A stretch of DNA of 64,000 bases. It comes from Lycorma delicatula. Its lineage: Eukaryota > Arthropoda > Insecta > Hemiptera > Fulgoridae. The first letter of the stretch is position 1. Each line of letters opens with the position of its first letter. The translations under genes were made by a program, and so were the position numbers. The notes under the pieces are model-generated. The model searched no databases. It was not told the DNA's origin and saw nothing but the letters and a program-made list of their open reading frames with translations. Where the stretch lies: contig NC_134455.1 of the NCBI RefSeq assembly GCF_047948215.1, forward strand, positions 163,600,575 to 163,664,574, written 5' to 3'. This document shows positions 21,865-33,310 of this stretch, one piece after another.

Positions 21865-22154
21865 CCACCGGGTTGGTCTAGTCTATCTTCCCAAATCAGC
21901 TGATTTGGAAGTCGAGAGTTCCAGCGTTCAAGTCCTAATAAAGCCAGCTATTTTTACACGGACTTGAATACTAGATCGTGGATACTGGTGTTCTTTGGTG
22001 GTTGGGTTTCAATTAACCACACATCTCCGGTATGGTCGAACTGAGAATGTACAAGACTACACTTCATTCACACTCATACATATCATTCTCATTCATACTC
22101 TGAAGTATTATCTAAACGGTAGTTACCGGAGGCTAAACAGGAAAAAGAAAGGAT
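21865..22154 (+). mobile_element. Full-length SINE nested in hAT-like element
   Basis: Plus-oriented copy starting at the CCGGGTTGGTCTAGT A-box region, with CGTTCAAGTCCTAATAAAGC as B-box, the ACTGGTGTTCTTTGGTGGTT body, and a CCGGAGGCTAAACAG tail. Flanks are GCATACTTCCAC (21853-21864) and GCATACTTTCAAC (22155-22167), an imperfect 12-13 bp target duplication. About 290 bp long, it is the most complete copy here. Confidence 0.9.
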
Positions 22155-22794
22155 GCATACTTTCAACGCAGATGGAGATTAAAGTGGAAGAAATATTGTT
22201 ACTGTTTAAGAGTATCTCAAAGACGCTAAATACTTTATTTTCAAAAATAAACTAAAATTTAAATTTATTTCACTTAAAACATATTTTTAAAAATTCATAA
22301 TACTTTTCTGTTCTGTTTTTAATAATATTTTTTAAATGTTTTATAGATATTATGTCAATTTTGTTATAATTAGATTCTATACACATTTTTATAATACAAT
22401 TTATGCATTTACTTACTAGTAATATAACAATTTTATTGCCCTAAAAATCTAAAAAAATGTGTTTTATGTTTGTGTTTTACATTGGATATCATGAATTTTT
22501 CAGGTCAAAAAATATAAGAAACCATTAAGCCCTTATATAATGTCTTAAAAATTTCACTATGACCTCATTTCACTGGGGGAACTGAAATCCAGACAAAAGT
22601 TTTGGCTAGCCATAACTTGATAAAGTTTTTCCCTTATTTCAAGTTCTAGAATTAGTTCCCTTTCCTCCTGAATCATTCTATGGAATAATGCAATGTATCA
22701 AGTAAGATATTTATATATAACTGATGTTTTGACATCATGATGTTTTAACTGAACTTAATATAACTGATGTTTCTATTTAAAAATTTTTTTTCAG

Positions 22795-22958
22795 ATGTCT
22801 GCAGTAACAAAGCTACCAAAGCCGCAGATGCGGCGACTGTTTGAATCCCAAGTTAAAATGCAACTTGGAATTGCATTTGTTGCATCGTTGGTTAGTGGAT
22901 TGGCTTTTAAAATATTGGTTAAAGACAAAAGAAGTGAGCGATATGCCAATTTTTATAA
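22795..22958 (+). CDS. COX6C: COX6C-2 (cytochrome c oxidase subunit VIc paralogue), coding exon 1
   Basis: Second intact COX6C gene: exons 22795-22958 and 31648-31720 give 78 aa with the same exon lengths and phase as COX6C-1. It starts MSAVTKLPKPQMRRLFESQV directly after a TTTTTTTTCAG acceptor. The membrane segment is about residues 25-42, followed by KDKRSERYANFYK, closer to the generic family tail (A-D/N-F-Y) than COX6C-1 is. Most differences from COX6C-1 fall in the membrane span and the following loop. The LPKPQMRRLF and C-terminal parts are nearly unchanged, consistent with both copies being under selection. A tissue-specific isoform pair is possible. Confidence 0.92.
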
Positions 22959-23689
22959 GTAAGTTATATTTTACAAAAATTAACAGCTTCAATTTATATA
23001 AAAGGTATATTTACTGCTGCCAGTTAGCCATTTTTGTATGAAGCAGGATTATATTGAACAGGATTTTCCACCATAATTGTAGCCTCAGGAAAAAGAGTTG
23101 TTCCCCCATAGATGGAGCCAGAACAAAATATATATATATATTTCCTTTTTATGTTGGTAACAGGGGTTACACTAGATTATGGCCAGCCACTTAAAACTGA
23201 ATAATTTTTTACAAATCTTTTTAGCTGGGTGGTGATTTTCTTCTGCACTCTCTTGGAAAGACAAAAAATGTATTTTGGTTTATTATACATCTAAATTTGG
23301 AAATGAGATTGGCTGTTATGAATTTTAAAACTTTCTATCCTTGTAAATCTTAGCAATCATATTTTCTGCACACACATGCATGCATAAAAGAATTGAAAGA
23401 ATGTGCTTTTAATTATTAAAGAGTCTTGAATGAAATAGCAGTTTATTCAATAATGTATACACTTATTCACTAGATGGTTTGTAACCATGTAACAAATGTT
23501 TTACAAATAATTGCATTAATGGAATTATCATCAATTGTAATATTATGAGGTGAACATAAATTATTCAGTGCATCTGAGGGGTTAATAAGAAATGAACAAA
23601 GTATTGTAGCACATGTTGTTTCTTTTAAAGATTAGTGTAGATTGTACAGTTACTGATGACCTTGAGTGAACATGCTGGCACCATGATCT

Positions 23690-24600
23690 GTGTTGAGTAA
23701 TGGCTACCATGGAGGAGAAAGCAATGTGCATACTATGGTTTCATGAAAGCGGATCAATTATTACTTTTTAATAGTGAAGAAGTTCTGGATAGAGTAAGAG
23801 AAAATTTTCAGAGAAGCCTGGGTAAATTGTCTTGTGGGAGTTTAGAACTGGGTATTCTGCAATTGACAATTGTGTAGGTTCTACAAAAGCACCTAAAATT
23901 TCATACTTAGAAAATTTAATTGGTGAAGGCAATTCAAGATGACAATGAACCATGCAGTTACAATTTTTCTGTGAACATTCTTGCTGAAGTCAATGAAAAT
24001 AATGTTTTTTCAGAAAAAGTAATCTTCTCTGAAGAAGCCATCTTCTATGTCAGATTTGGGATAATGAGATCCGTCATGCTGTTTGACAAACACAATATGA
24101 TAGCTTTACTTGAAAATTAATATTTGGTGTGCATTGACAGTTTAGGAAGTGATTGAACTCTTTTTCCCAAGTTGATGGTTACTAGTGCTAGTTATGTAGA
24201 CATGTTGCAGGAGTATGTAATAATGCAAATTGAACATCGGCAACAGAATGTTTACTTCCAACAAGGTGGTGGATAACCACTCTAGGGTTTACATGTTAGG
24301 GACTACTTACAAAACAATTTCCTCGAAATAAGATTGGCCGTGATGGACCAAATCCTATTTCTATGGACTCTGTTTCTTTATTATTTGTTTCTCAGACGAA
24401 GTATGCAACAAAGGTTGTCAACATCAATAAAGTAAAAAGAGTCGAAGGTGTAATTTTTTTATGTAATAACTCCTGATATTCTTTGTAATGTGTGGTGTGA
24501 AATTTAATATCATCTAATATTACGTGCCATCAAAGGTGCTTGTTTGAAGTTGTTAGAAACAAATGCCCTATTCAACTAGAAATCATGTATGTAAGTACAT
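23690..24600 (+). mobile_element. Degenerate Tc1/mariner-superfamily transposon (unit B)
   Basis: The transposase is readable across frames. It shows MATMEEKAMCILWFHESGSI near 23701, EEVLDRVRENFQRSLGKL then LELGILQLTI near 23777-23870, DDNEPCSYNF and EKVIFSEEAIF (catalytic FSDE-type block with Asp replaced by Glu/Ser context) near 23940-24045, YVRDYLQNNFPRNKIGRDGP near 24290-24350, and TPDILCNVWCEI near 24470. It is inactive. The same insertion, more decayed, is in unit A at 8470-8960. Confidence 0.75.
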
Positions 24601-25144
24601 TGCTTTGTTATTTTTTTATTAACACCAAAAATGCACTGAATAATTATGATTATGTTTCTGTTGCTTATAAAGTGAAATTTGAGGTTTATTAAATGAAAAA
24701 ATTATCTTTGGTTGATAAAACTGAATTTTTCTTTGAAGCATACTATAGTGCTTTGAGCCATAATAACTGGCTGGTGGTCAGCCATACTCAGGGTTAGCTT
24801 CCCACGGCAATACGGTAAGTCTTTCCCTTAAGTAAACTATGAATGCCAGTTGAACAAAGCAACCGCATCTAGGAACTCTCACACGGTCTGACAATGCAGC
24901 TCTCCCTGTCGCATTGATTTGCCGCTTGTAAGTGGCCAATTTTTCCCTTGACCTCTAAGTTCCAAGTTGGCCTGGTCTCTGCCCCCTCCCCCTCCAAGAG
25001 CAGGGCAGTCAAACATCAGGTGTTCATTTGACTGGACCTCCCCACAGATGTACAGCTCATCAGCTGCCAGGCAGAACCAAAACAAATATTTGTTCAAGTT
25101 AGCGTGGTTGGTGAGCACCTGGGCACCCGTTGCCCTTAAAAACG

Positions 25145-25618
25145 AGCTCTAGGCATACCATCCCCCAAATCCTATATAAACTTATACAAGGATCTTCCCT
25201 TAGTCGTGGTGTCCATTACGCAGGCTCAACTTCTGATTTCGTTGAGGAATTCTTTGGTAATCGTGAAATCGGTCGAGGCTTGTGGCCACCAAGATCTCCA
25301 GATTTGACTGCGGCGGATTTTTTTCTATGGGGTTACCTCAAAGAAAAAGCCTACAGCAACAAACCACGAACAATTGAAAGTCAATATTGAACAAGTTGTA
25401 TTAAATATCCAGCCACAAAGTTTGAAAAAAGTTGCAAGAAACACTGTAAAAAGAATTGAAGCTTGTATTCAAGAAGATGACGGCCACTTCTAACATTTAC
25501 TCTAAATGTAAGGTAATGGATGGTAATAATAAAAATTATATTTACATTTACACATGCATTTTTATTATTTCAATACCTACCAATATAAGGTTGGGTTGCG
25601 TTTTATATGGGACACCCT
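25145..25618 (+). mobile_element. Truncated Tc1/mariner-superfamily fragment inside the LINE
   Basis: Plus-strand 3' part of a transposase: STSDFVEEFFGNREIGRGLW then PPRSPDLTAADFFLWGYLKE (third catalytic-acid region), then, after a frame change, NIQPQSLKKVARNTVKRIEA and QEDDGHF. It ends with a terminal repeat reading GGGACACCCTGTAT at about 25606-25620. Only the last third of the element is present. Confidence 0.8.
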
Positions 25619-25619
25619 G

Positions 25620-26335
25620 TATTTAATACGGGAGTTATGACTACGATAATTTGTCTGCATCCTTGAGAAGCATAAACTTCGACTTGGGCACTGAAACCTT
25701 TCAATTTTGAATGCCCATCCAGTCCTCTGTGGTTGACAAGGCTGCCTGCACCTGGTCTTCTAGCTGTGGTCGTGAATTACCACGAATTAAAAGGAGACAG
25801 TCATCTGTGAAAGCCTGGGCCATGACCCCTTCTGGGATTGACACTTTGTGTCAATCAGAAATCTGTTGAATACCAGGTTCCACAGCTAGGGGAACCTGGT
25901 ATTTACCGGGAACCTGGTTATTTTAGGGGACAGAGAATGGAACCCTTGTGGGCTTCCCCTGGTAATGGATTTTTCCTGAACTAGATGAGTATCCTTAAAC
26001 AGAGCCATATGATAGTACATAGTCATGCAATATGGGAACTCATAGAGGACACAACTCCAACACAAGGAAGGAAATGCTGCCTCTATGACTATAAAAATTG
26101 CCAAAACATATTTACAGTTGGTGCTTTCCATTTCGTCAAGAGCATTTAAGATGCAATCCTCAGTGCCGACTCCTTTTGTGAAGCCATGCTGGCCTCGATT
26201 TAGAAAACATTTCACCTCGATGCTTTCCCAGAGCCGTTCCACAACCAGCCTTTCAAGCAACTTGGGTCGACAACTACCAACCTCACTAGGTTCCTTTCCT
26301 GGCTTTAAGAGCACTCTCACCAAAGCCACTTTCAA
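25620..26335 (-). pseudogene. Reverse transcriptase remnant of the R1-like element
   Basis: Recognisable reverse transcriptase blocks on the minus strand are KVALVRVLLKPGKEPSEVGS, LLERLVVERLWE, RGQHGFTKGVGTEDCILNAL, and the catalytic motif as FTDD (25800-25811) in MAQAFTDDCLLLIRGNSRPQ. A stop follows GIQN near 25710. The palm region between is partly lost. Confidence 0.82.
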
Positions 26336-27024
26336 ACAAGTCAGGAAGCAGCCTCAGCTTAGGCACCTCGAGAACAGTCTACCAAGTTGCTCTCTTATGA
26401 CAGGCAGCAGATGGAATAATATATCGGATCAAGTTGGTCAAACCCTGATTCCTTTTTCATTGCCATTTGAGAAACCACATGGTCTATATCAACGGGATTC
26501 ACAGCCCATATGCCAGGGAAGGGCACCCCCGCCCTAACACTGACCTCTGCTTCACCCTCCGGACTGTCTGGAAACAGAGTATCCAGGAACGCCTGCCTGG
26601 TAAGTCGCCACAGATGTTAAAGTGTGGTCATGACCGCCAAACTCGCATCGAACACTGGACAGCATGTGCAATGGCTTTGGCTGGTATCCTGATTTTTCGA
26701 GCTGCCAGGGGTTGTGCATGGAGTCTTGCCATAACTTGAACCTGGCTTCCTTGATGGCACAAACATACTCATTATGGGCGCACTGGTAGATCTGCAGACC
26801 CTCAGTGTGCACGTCATCAATGATAATCCTTGTTAGGGGGTGACGCTGGTATCTTCTCCTAGCGGACCTAACTCTAGTGTGCAGCATGTTAAGGTCAGAG
26901 AACCACCTCTTTTTCCAGGCTTTCTGCCTGCGTTTAACAGTCGGCTCCCCGGAAGCAACAGTCATGAGGGTTTCAAGCACTTTAATTGTTCAGCCATCAA
27001 TTCCATTTCCTCCCTGTGCCATTC

Positions 27025-27776
27025 CTACCCCTGCAAGGCAGCTGTGCACTCGCGCTGCAACCTGTCTTGATCCAGACCCCTTAGGTTATAGCGACCTGAA
27101 TCTGAAGCTCTTAGACCGCCTCCATAAATGATCTCATAGGTTATAAGGTTATGATCGCTCACACTGGCCTCGGGCCAGACAGTCCGACTACTTGTACTTC
27201 GTAGCAAGTCACCTGTTGGCCAAAGTTGGTGGTTGTTCTGCGTCATTAAACAAGTAGAGGTTCCTGGCTTCAATGAACTGTTAGAGACCAGCACCTGTGG
27301 GGTCAGTGAGTGGTGAACCCCAGGCAGGAGACTTTGCGTTAGCGTCCAGAGCAACCAGCACCCTGATGGCCTGGAGACTGTCCAAAATTGTGCCAACTTT
27401 GCCAGCAAGTCATTGATACTCCATCCAAGCTGGAAGTATCCCGACACCAGTATGACATCGAGCGTACCCCTCATGATTTGCACAATGGTGAATTGCTTAT
27501 CAGATCGATGGGCATCTAGAAGACACCCAATGAATCTGAGCCAACTACAGTCATGGAGAGCGGCCATCTCCCACGAGAATGAATAACATTCATCGTGCGG
27601 AACCTGACCACCCTATCACCAACCACATATGGTTCCTGGATCAAGGGGGCTTCGAGGTTGTACTCAAGGAGCCTCATAGCCACCCAGGAATGATGCAGGT
27701 TTAACTGCCTGAGGGGCAAGTGTTCGACATGATGGAGGCCGTCCTCAAAGGCTTCCCCCAATTCAGGCGTTGCCAT
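27025..27776 (-). pseudogene. Apurinic-type endonuclease remnant of the R1-like element
   Basis: Two overlapping minus frames hold the endonuclease: LRQLNLHHSW and IQEPYVVGDRVVRF at the N-terminal side (27516-27776), then SVSDHNLITYEI near 27150, the S-D-H catalytic motif of this nuclease family. A linker between endonuclease and reverse transcriptase (KAWKKRWFSDLN, RSARRRYQRH) lies at 26552-26980. Confidence 0.75.
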
Positions 27777-27884
27777 AAGCTGTATTTTTTATAGCTCTTG
27801 CCCGAACAATCTCATTCACCCTACACCACCTACCCACGACCCTGTGTCCAGCATCGCTGCCTTACACCAAGGTTCTGTTATGTA

Positions 27885-28639
27885 TGTACATTTTGACCTG
27901 AAGTATATTATCTTTTGTGGCTCCTTCAAAAACTACTTTTCAAGATGGGCTATCGTTTGGCATATGTAAATATCAATCATACTGACCAATATTTAGTAAA
28001 TTAAAAAAATTAATTTAACTGTGTGTTTAAATTTATGAAAATGCAATCTTTGCTAAAAAATAATTTTACTTAATTAACTTCTAAAAGAATAACCATATTT
28101 ATCCAATCAATGGGTTGTTTTTATTTTACTCATGACAATACATTACAAGAATATTAAGCTTACAGTGTAATTTTTAGTAAATCATTTAAAAAGATCTTCC
28201 TCCGGTGTATTTAAAGGACAATCATAAGATTTTCTTTTAAAAGGACAATGTTACTCTGTCAATGAATTTTTAAATTGTATACTATGTAAAACTTTTTAAG
28301 AAACCTGAATTTTCTGCATCTCCATTTAGCACGAACAGATAATTTTCATGAATGACTTCTAAATTGTGATAATTTTGTAGTTATTTTTTATATCTTGTAT
28401 CATCATGTATATTTAGTTTGATGTTATTTCATATTTTAAATAATTAATTTCAACTCTATCACTTCTATTTTTTAAATTTGTAATGCTTAATTTTTCCAAT
28501 GGTGCTCTTATCAAATTCTTATCACAGTTTCCTTTGACCTGTAAAGCAGATGCTATAACAATTCCTTTTCTTTTTTTTCCATCGAGTATCATATTTACCA
28601 ATTGTTGGTGTGATCTTTATAATGAAATGTGATGTATAA
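27885..28639 (+). other. COX6C-2 intron segment
   Basis: AT-rich intron. Its left edge (GGCTCCTTCAAAAACTACTT) matches unit A at about 9197-9215 (GGTTCCTTCAAAAACCGG). Nothing coding was recognised. Confidence 0.5.
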
Positions 28640-29873
28640 GGTGTACACAATTATTGGGGTTTTAAAGTTATTTAACATTTCTAAACTTTTAACTTTGTGA
28701 TTTTCAGTAACAAATCACAAATAAAATGAAAGAATAACTCTAGTATTTCCCTACAAGTGATCAATGTAAAACATCTTTCATCACACATCCAACTGATAGG
28801 AGAGGTTATCCATTACTTTAACCAGAATGTCTGGAGTAAAGAAACAGCTGCCTCAGATTCGGCTGGATTAGAAGGTAGCAGAGGCACTTACACAAGATCC
28901 TTTTAAAATACCAAAGGAAAAAATCACATAGGGTCATATCAGGTGATCTTGAAGGCCACAAACAAGCTCTGTCATTGGGTCCATGCCAACCAATTCAGCT
29001 GCTGGAAAAAAACATTCAACCGATCCCATATATCAGTGAGGAGACACACTATCTTACCAAATAAAATTTTCTGGTCCATCTTACAGTTGAGTAAAAGATC
29101 TTGTACACAGCATATTCAAATAACCAACTTTTATTATGCATTCTTCAGTGAAAATAAGAGGCTGTAAACTTGCCACTGGGATATTGCACAGAAAAAAATT
29201 TAACTTTGGGGAGTTCATTTTAATGTTGTAAGATTTAGTGGGACTTTTTGATTCACCCCCCCCCCCCCCATGAACATTTTGTGCGTTAACTTTTCTACTT
29301 AGATGATTTGTTGACTCATCACTAAACACAAGATGATCAAGAAGTTGTCATCTACATGTTGCAACATTTTGATTGTGTGTTAACATGCACAGCATAGTGC
29401 TTCACGCACAGCTGACAGGCTTTTTGAAACCTGTAACAACTGTAAGTGATATGGATGTATGTGTTAGTTTCCTTCCACATTGGCATTGGTAGTTCTTGTC
29501 TAGCCTCCCTACAGATTTTTTAGGACTATACAGGAAAGACTCCCTAACATGTTTTAACATTTTCTTCAGACTTCCTTGGTTGTTTCATACTCTTCTCTTT
29601 ATACAGACATCTGGTTGTTTCAGATTGACTATACAATCAGTGAATGTTATCACTTGTTGAATTACAGTTAAACTTTCTGTGGTATACACATTGAAATGCA
29701 ATTACAGGTCCACATTTAGCAAACTGTATAACACAGAAAGCCTTCTGTTCAGCAGTTGTCGCCATCTTTGCTAGTGGCACTATTAGTCAGAAGGATAGGA
29801 AATCAATCTATGTACATGCATGCTACTAAAACTGTCCTTTTGCTCCTTGATTCTTAAATCAACACTGTACATC
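28640..29873 (-). mobile_element. Degenerate Tc1/mariner-superfamily transposon (unit B)
   Basis: Minus-strand transposase remnant. DHLVFSDESTNHLSRKVNAQ then NVHG near 29260-29340 is the F-S-D-E catalytic block. SPKLNFFLCNIPVASLQPL near 29160-29220 follows. A poly-C tract interrupts it at 29257-29269. The decayed rest reaches 28640. Homologous to 9230-9816 in unit A, hence older than the duplication. Confidence 0.75.
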
Positions 29874-30237
29874 TCATCCAAGAGATGTACGCATTTACAT
29901 GCATGTGAAAGACTGCTGTTATAAATGTGTTAAGCTATATCATCAATATTATCTCATTAGATTTATATATAATGCTTACAAGAAATGCAGCAAAGATAGA
30001 TGAGGAAATATTAAATTAAAAATATTTATAAAATGTATAAGGTTAAAAGATATTTGGTATATGACTGTTAAATTGAGTTCTAGTGAACAATTTTTATATA
30101 ATCACTGGTTATGTCATACCACTTACTTAAAGATTAAGCTAAACTAAATAAATGTTGATAGTATCAAGTTAATAATATAGATCTAGATAACCCGTTGAAA
30201 CGTACATGCAGAGGTATTCATGCTCGTACAGTTTACT

Positions 30238-30998
30238 ACATTATTTTTAATCGAGTAAAATAAGATTAAAAAAAATAGTAGAGCAATGAAAATTGATTAA
30301 GTAGAGTTCATTTTACTACATAGAATTCCAGAAACAAGGGGTCCATCAATGGTGGTTGATAGTTTATAGTATGAAGAATTTTTTCCATTATCTCCCAAAA
30401 ATAATGTTAACAATGTGGAAACAAAACTTTAGTGGGGTACAATATGTATAAGAAATACAACATTAAAAGGCAAGTAAGGCACAACATAAAGCACTGTTAA
30501 AACATGGCACATTTGTGCTATGTTTAAATAATTAAATGAAATACAACCTTACCAACAAGTCATCTGCAGTCTCCTTTCACGTACTTGCGATCATCCAACC
30601 ATCCTCAGGAAAAGTTATCCCTCAATTTATATTATTAAAATTAAATTATGTAAAAAGTAAATTTAAAATCGCTACTGGTCATCATAGTATAAAGTTAGTC
30701 ATGTCTGTTACATAAGAAGGTCGTAGTTGTTATCTTGTATTTCATTTATTTATATATAAATAATATCAATTTTGTTCATGTAACAGATACCTCACCAGTG
30801 TTTTGTTTTTATTACTAGTTTAAATATTAATAATTAATGTAGGGTAAAAAAAAAAGTAATTTAATGTTTCAGTGCCTGCTTTGTTCTCATACTGTAGATA
30901 CAATAGTGCTCTGACCTTAGAAAAATAATTGTGTAAAAACAAATTGTATCTAGTATACATATTTTTTCATGAATTTTCAGATCTGCTTTGTCTCCAGT
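30238..30998. other. Unit-B-specific 0.76-kb intron segment
   Basis: Unit A runs directly from TTCATGCTTTTATAGTTACA (16537-16556) to GGCAAACGTTATGC. In unit B the equivalents are separated by this segment. No terminal repeats or coding capacity were recognised. It could be an insertion in B or a deletion in A. Confidence 0.55.
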
Positions 30999-31647
30999 GG
31001 TAAACATCATGCATAATAATGCAAGATGATTTTTTAAAATCCTTATTTTACAAGATATCTTGTAAAGCAAAGTAGTGTTATTTTCTTGACAATTTTTAAA
31101 ACTAGATTAATCTTTATTATGTAAGAAAGTATTACATTGGAATTTACATCATATAAAAGGTAACTTGTTATTTTCATTATTTAATTATAAAATGTGCTCT
31201 TTTTAATGTCAGTTTAAATATTAAAAATGTTAATGTCAATTTCAAACATTTTTTTGTGATAAAACCATGGAACTGTAATTTTAAGGATAATTTTTCCTTA
31301 TATAATTTTACAAGTTTAATTTTATTTTCACACAATTTTAAAAAGGTATGAATTTTTCTTGGAACAAATATTTTATAAAACAGTACATTTTAATTCATAT
31401 TTTGTTATAAAGTTCTGTTCATTTTTTATTGGGATGCATTATTTTTTAACATGTATTAGGAACTAGAATTTGAGGATTTTTACTTGTGTAGTTATTATCA
31501 TACTTCAACAGCAAAGTGTGGTGCAATTTGCTCTTGTAATTATGGCATAGTGATCAATGTCAGCAACTCATTTATTGCATGTTCAGTTGAGAATGTACAG
31601 TAATTATAGGTTTGGGGGAGAACTAACTTGCTTTTCTTTTTTTCCAG

Positions 31648-31720
31648 GGATTATGATTGTCAGGAGCATTTTGAAAGGATGAGAAGGAGAGGTGTCTTCG
31701 ATAGTGTGCCTGCTGATTAA
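31648..31720 (+). CDS. COX6C: COX6C-2, last coding exon
   Basis: A 73-bp exon after TTTTTTTCCAG. It completes Lys55 and reads DYDCQEHFERMRRRGVFDSV then PAD and TAA. Polyadenylation hexamers follow near 31756-31792. The splice phase is identical to COX6C-1. Confidence 0.93.
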
Positions 31721-33187
31721 AGTAGTAAATCCTTTTCATAGTTATTATAGTTTCATTAAATTGTAAATAAATGTGTAATTAACTTAAATAAAATATTTAA
31801 AGATATTAAAGCAAAATATGTTTTGTTTTTAATCTTAAAATTTGCTCTAGTTTTACATTTGGTAGTTTTTACTAATTCTGAAAAGTTGATAACAATAAAA
31901 TGAAAAAATAAAATTGTTTGTATTGTGGCCTATTTACTTTATGCTCTTCATAAAAAAAAAAATTGTATGACATTTTGTGATGCCAGAGACTAGTAGCCAA
32001 ATTGAGAAAATTGCTATCCCTATATATTATAAAATTGTGCAAATAGTTTTTACCTCAGTCTGTAAATATTAGATTGGATCTCAACGCAAGGTAAATTTCA
32101 TTTCTTCATTTACGATTTATACATAAAGACTGAGACATTCTATCTTAGGTTTGTTCAGGTCGGCTCTGAAGGTTGAATAAAAGGTTTGTAACAGGATGTT
32201 GTACAGTAAACGTTTCATTGCGGTATTACAAAGGCTGGTAGCTATTTTAATTACTTGGTTTTTTCTGTTTGTAAAATTCCAGTAAAGACTGAGGCCAAAC
32301 AATGATGCTTCAAAACTGTCCAAACAGACTCATCGTACTCTATAGCACATTTTAAATGATTTAAGTGAAAGTCAGAAGAGGAGTATGATTGAAGATAAAT
32401 TTTACCTGTTCTATCCCCATTGGTAAATTCACTAGTCATATTTTTCAGTTTAAATATACATTACTGTAACATAGAATCAGTTTTCAAACAGTATTGTGTT
32501 AACGTAATCGATTGGATACCCAGTAGCCAAATACAGTGCAGTAATACTGTAATCGCATCAGTGAATGCATTTGCATTTTAGTGTTTCTTGCTAAAAAATA
32601 TAACATGCCATATTTTGATGGAAGATTACTATGATTAAGATGATATACCCTAAGATTGGATTCGAACTCTACAAAAAATCAGACTTTCAAGAATACTTAA
32701 TAGATGACTACAACAGCCGATGACAACGTACATACTACAGAAATTCTGATTGATTATTACTGACGTAATTAAGTTTTGATGTATTCTGTTAAATGAAGAA
32801 AAAATTGATTAGAATGATTTTTAGATTTAATACACTTCGTACATAAAAATATGTGACAGAAATTCTGGTGTGGTGTTCATTTGTTACTTTTCTCGATTTT
32901 GGTAAGTTTTACTGCACACTCATTACCATTTTTCTGCTATCCCTGATTGCTAACAGTTTTGGTTAAAAGAAAAACATATTAGCGTCTAAAAATTTTATTT
33001 ATTAGTCTATAATACAAAACACATTGATATTTTATTTTAAAACAGCTTCTTAGATATACAGTATTATTTTTTATATTATAATAGATAATGATGGCATAAA
33101 AATTTACAATTATGAGATGGGAACTCACTAAGCACTCGGCTGTAATGAGCATATTTGATTGGCCCCTTGAATCTTGTTATAACCAAG
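31721..33187. other. Intergenic DNA right of COX6C-2
   Basis: COX6C-2 3' untranslated sequence, then AT-rich DNA. Short minus-strand open frames at 32117-32439 resemble no family I know. No gene was supported. Confidence 0.4.
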
Positions 33188-33310
33188 TTTTACTGTATAA
33201 GTATTGATAACGTGGAATGAGATTAACTTATACTATCATATTAGCATTTGTTATTTCAGTTGCATGGCATGAACCGGACGTAGATAAGAATGTCATTCAG
33301 TGAAATTCTT
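33188..33310 (+). repeat. Direct repeat copy 1
   Basis: About 120 bp matching 34972-35092 in the same orientation. Shared blocks are AACATGGAATGA / AACGTGGAATGA, GTTGCRTGGCATGAACCG and GAATGTCATTCARTGAAA. Confidence 0.75.

Larger units (their letters stand above)
20000..22675 (+). mobile_element. hAT-like element with long inverted repeats
   Basis: The ends are inverted over more than 130 bp: GTGATTCTGGAGGGAAGGGA at the left against ATGATTCAGGAGGAAAGGGA inverted from the right, then shared CTTGAAATAAGG, CTGGATTT-AGTTCCC and GAGGTCATA blocks. It carries a hAT-type transposase C-terminus (21170-21480) and a nested SINE (21865-22154). Unit A lacks it near 7385-7630. No clear 8-bp target duplication was found, and the exact ends are uncertain by a few bases. 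Confidence 0.7.
24750..27884 (-). mobile_element. R1-clade-like non-LTR retrotransposon, 5' and internal parts decayed
   Basis: Minus-oriented LINE with an endonuclease at 27025-27776 and reverse transcriptase at 25620-26335. The downstream Cys/His tail (CGEVQSNEHLMFDCP) is near 25010-25070, and the 3' end is near 24750. It is interrupted at 25145-25618 by another transposon. Frames are broken throughout. It is GC-richer than its surroundings. Unit A shows continuous intron near 9160-9190, so it inserted after the segmental duplication. Confidence 0.82.
17800..31800. repeat. Tandem segmental duplication, unit B
   Basis: Right copy of the LYRM4 exon 1 / promoter / COX6C block, in the same orientation as unit A. 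It begins inside what was LYRM4 intron 1, so LYRM4 exon 2 was not copied. Insertions unique to unit B are the SINE at 19616-19840, the hAT-like element at 20000-22675, the R1-like element at about 24750-27884, and a 0.76-kb segment near 30238-30998. Confidence 0.9.

Noticed and set aside
21865..22154. tRNA gene suggested by A- and B-box-like sequence
   Set aside because: Only a tRNA-related SINE head. No acceptor stem closes, and the same head recurs in several insertions with target duplications.
26085..27131. Long plus-strand open frames
   Set aside because: They are antisense to the R1-like element, whose minus-strand translation has endonuclease and reverse transcriptase motifs.
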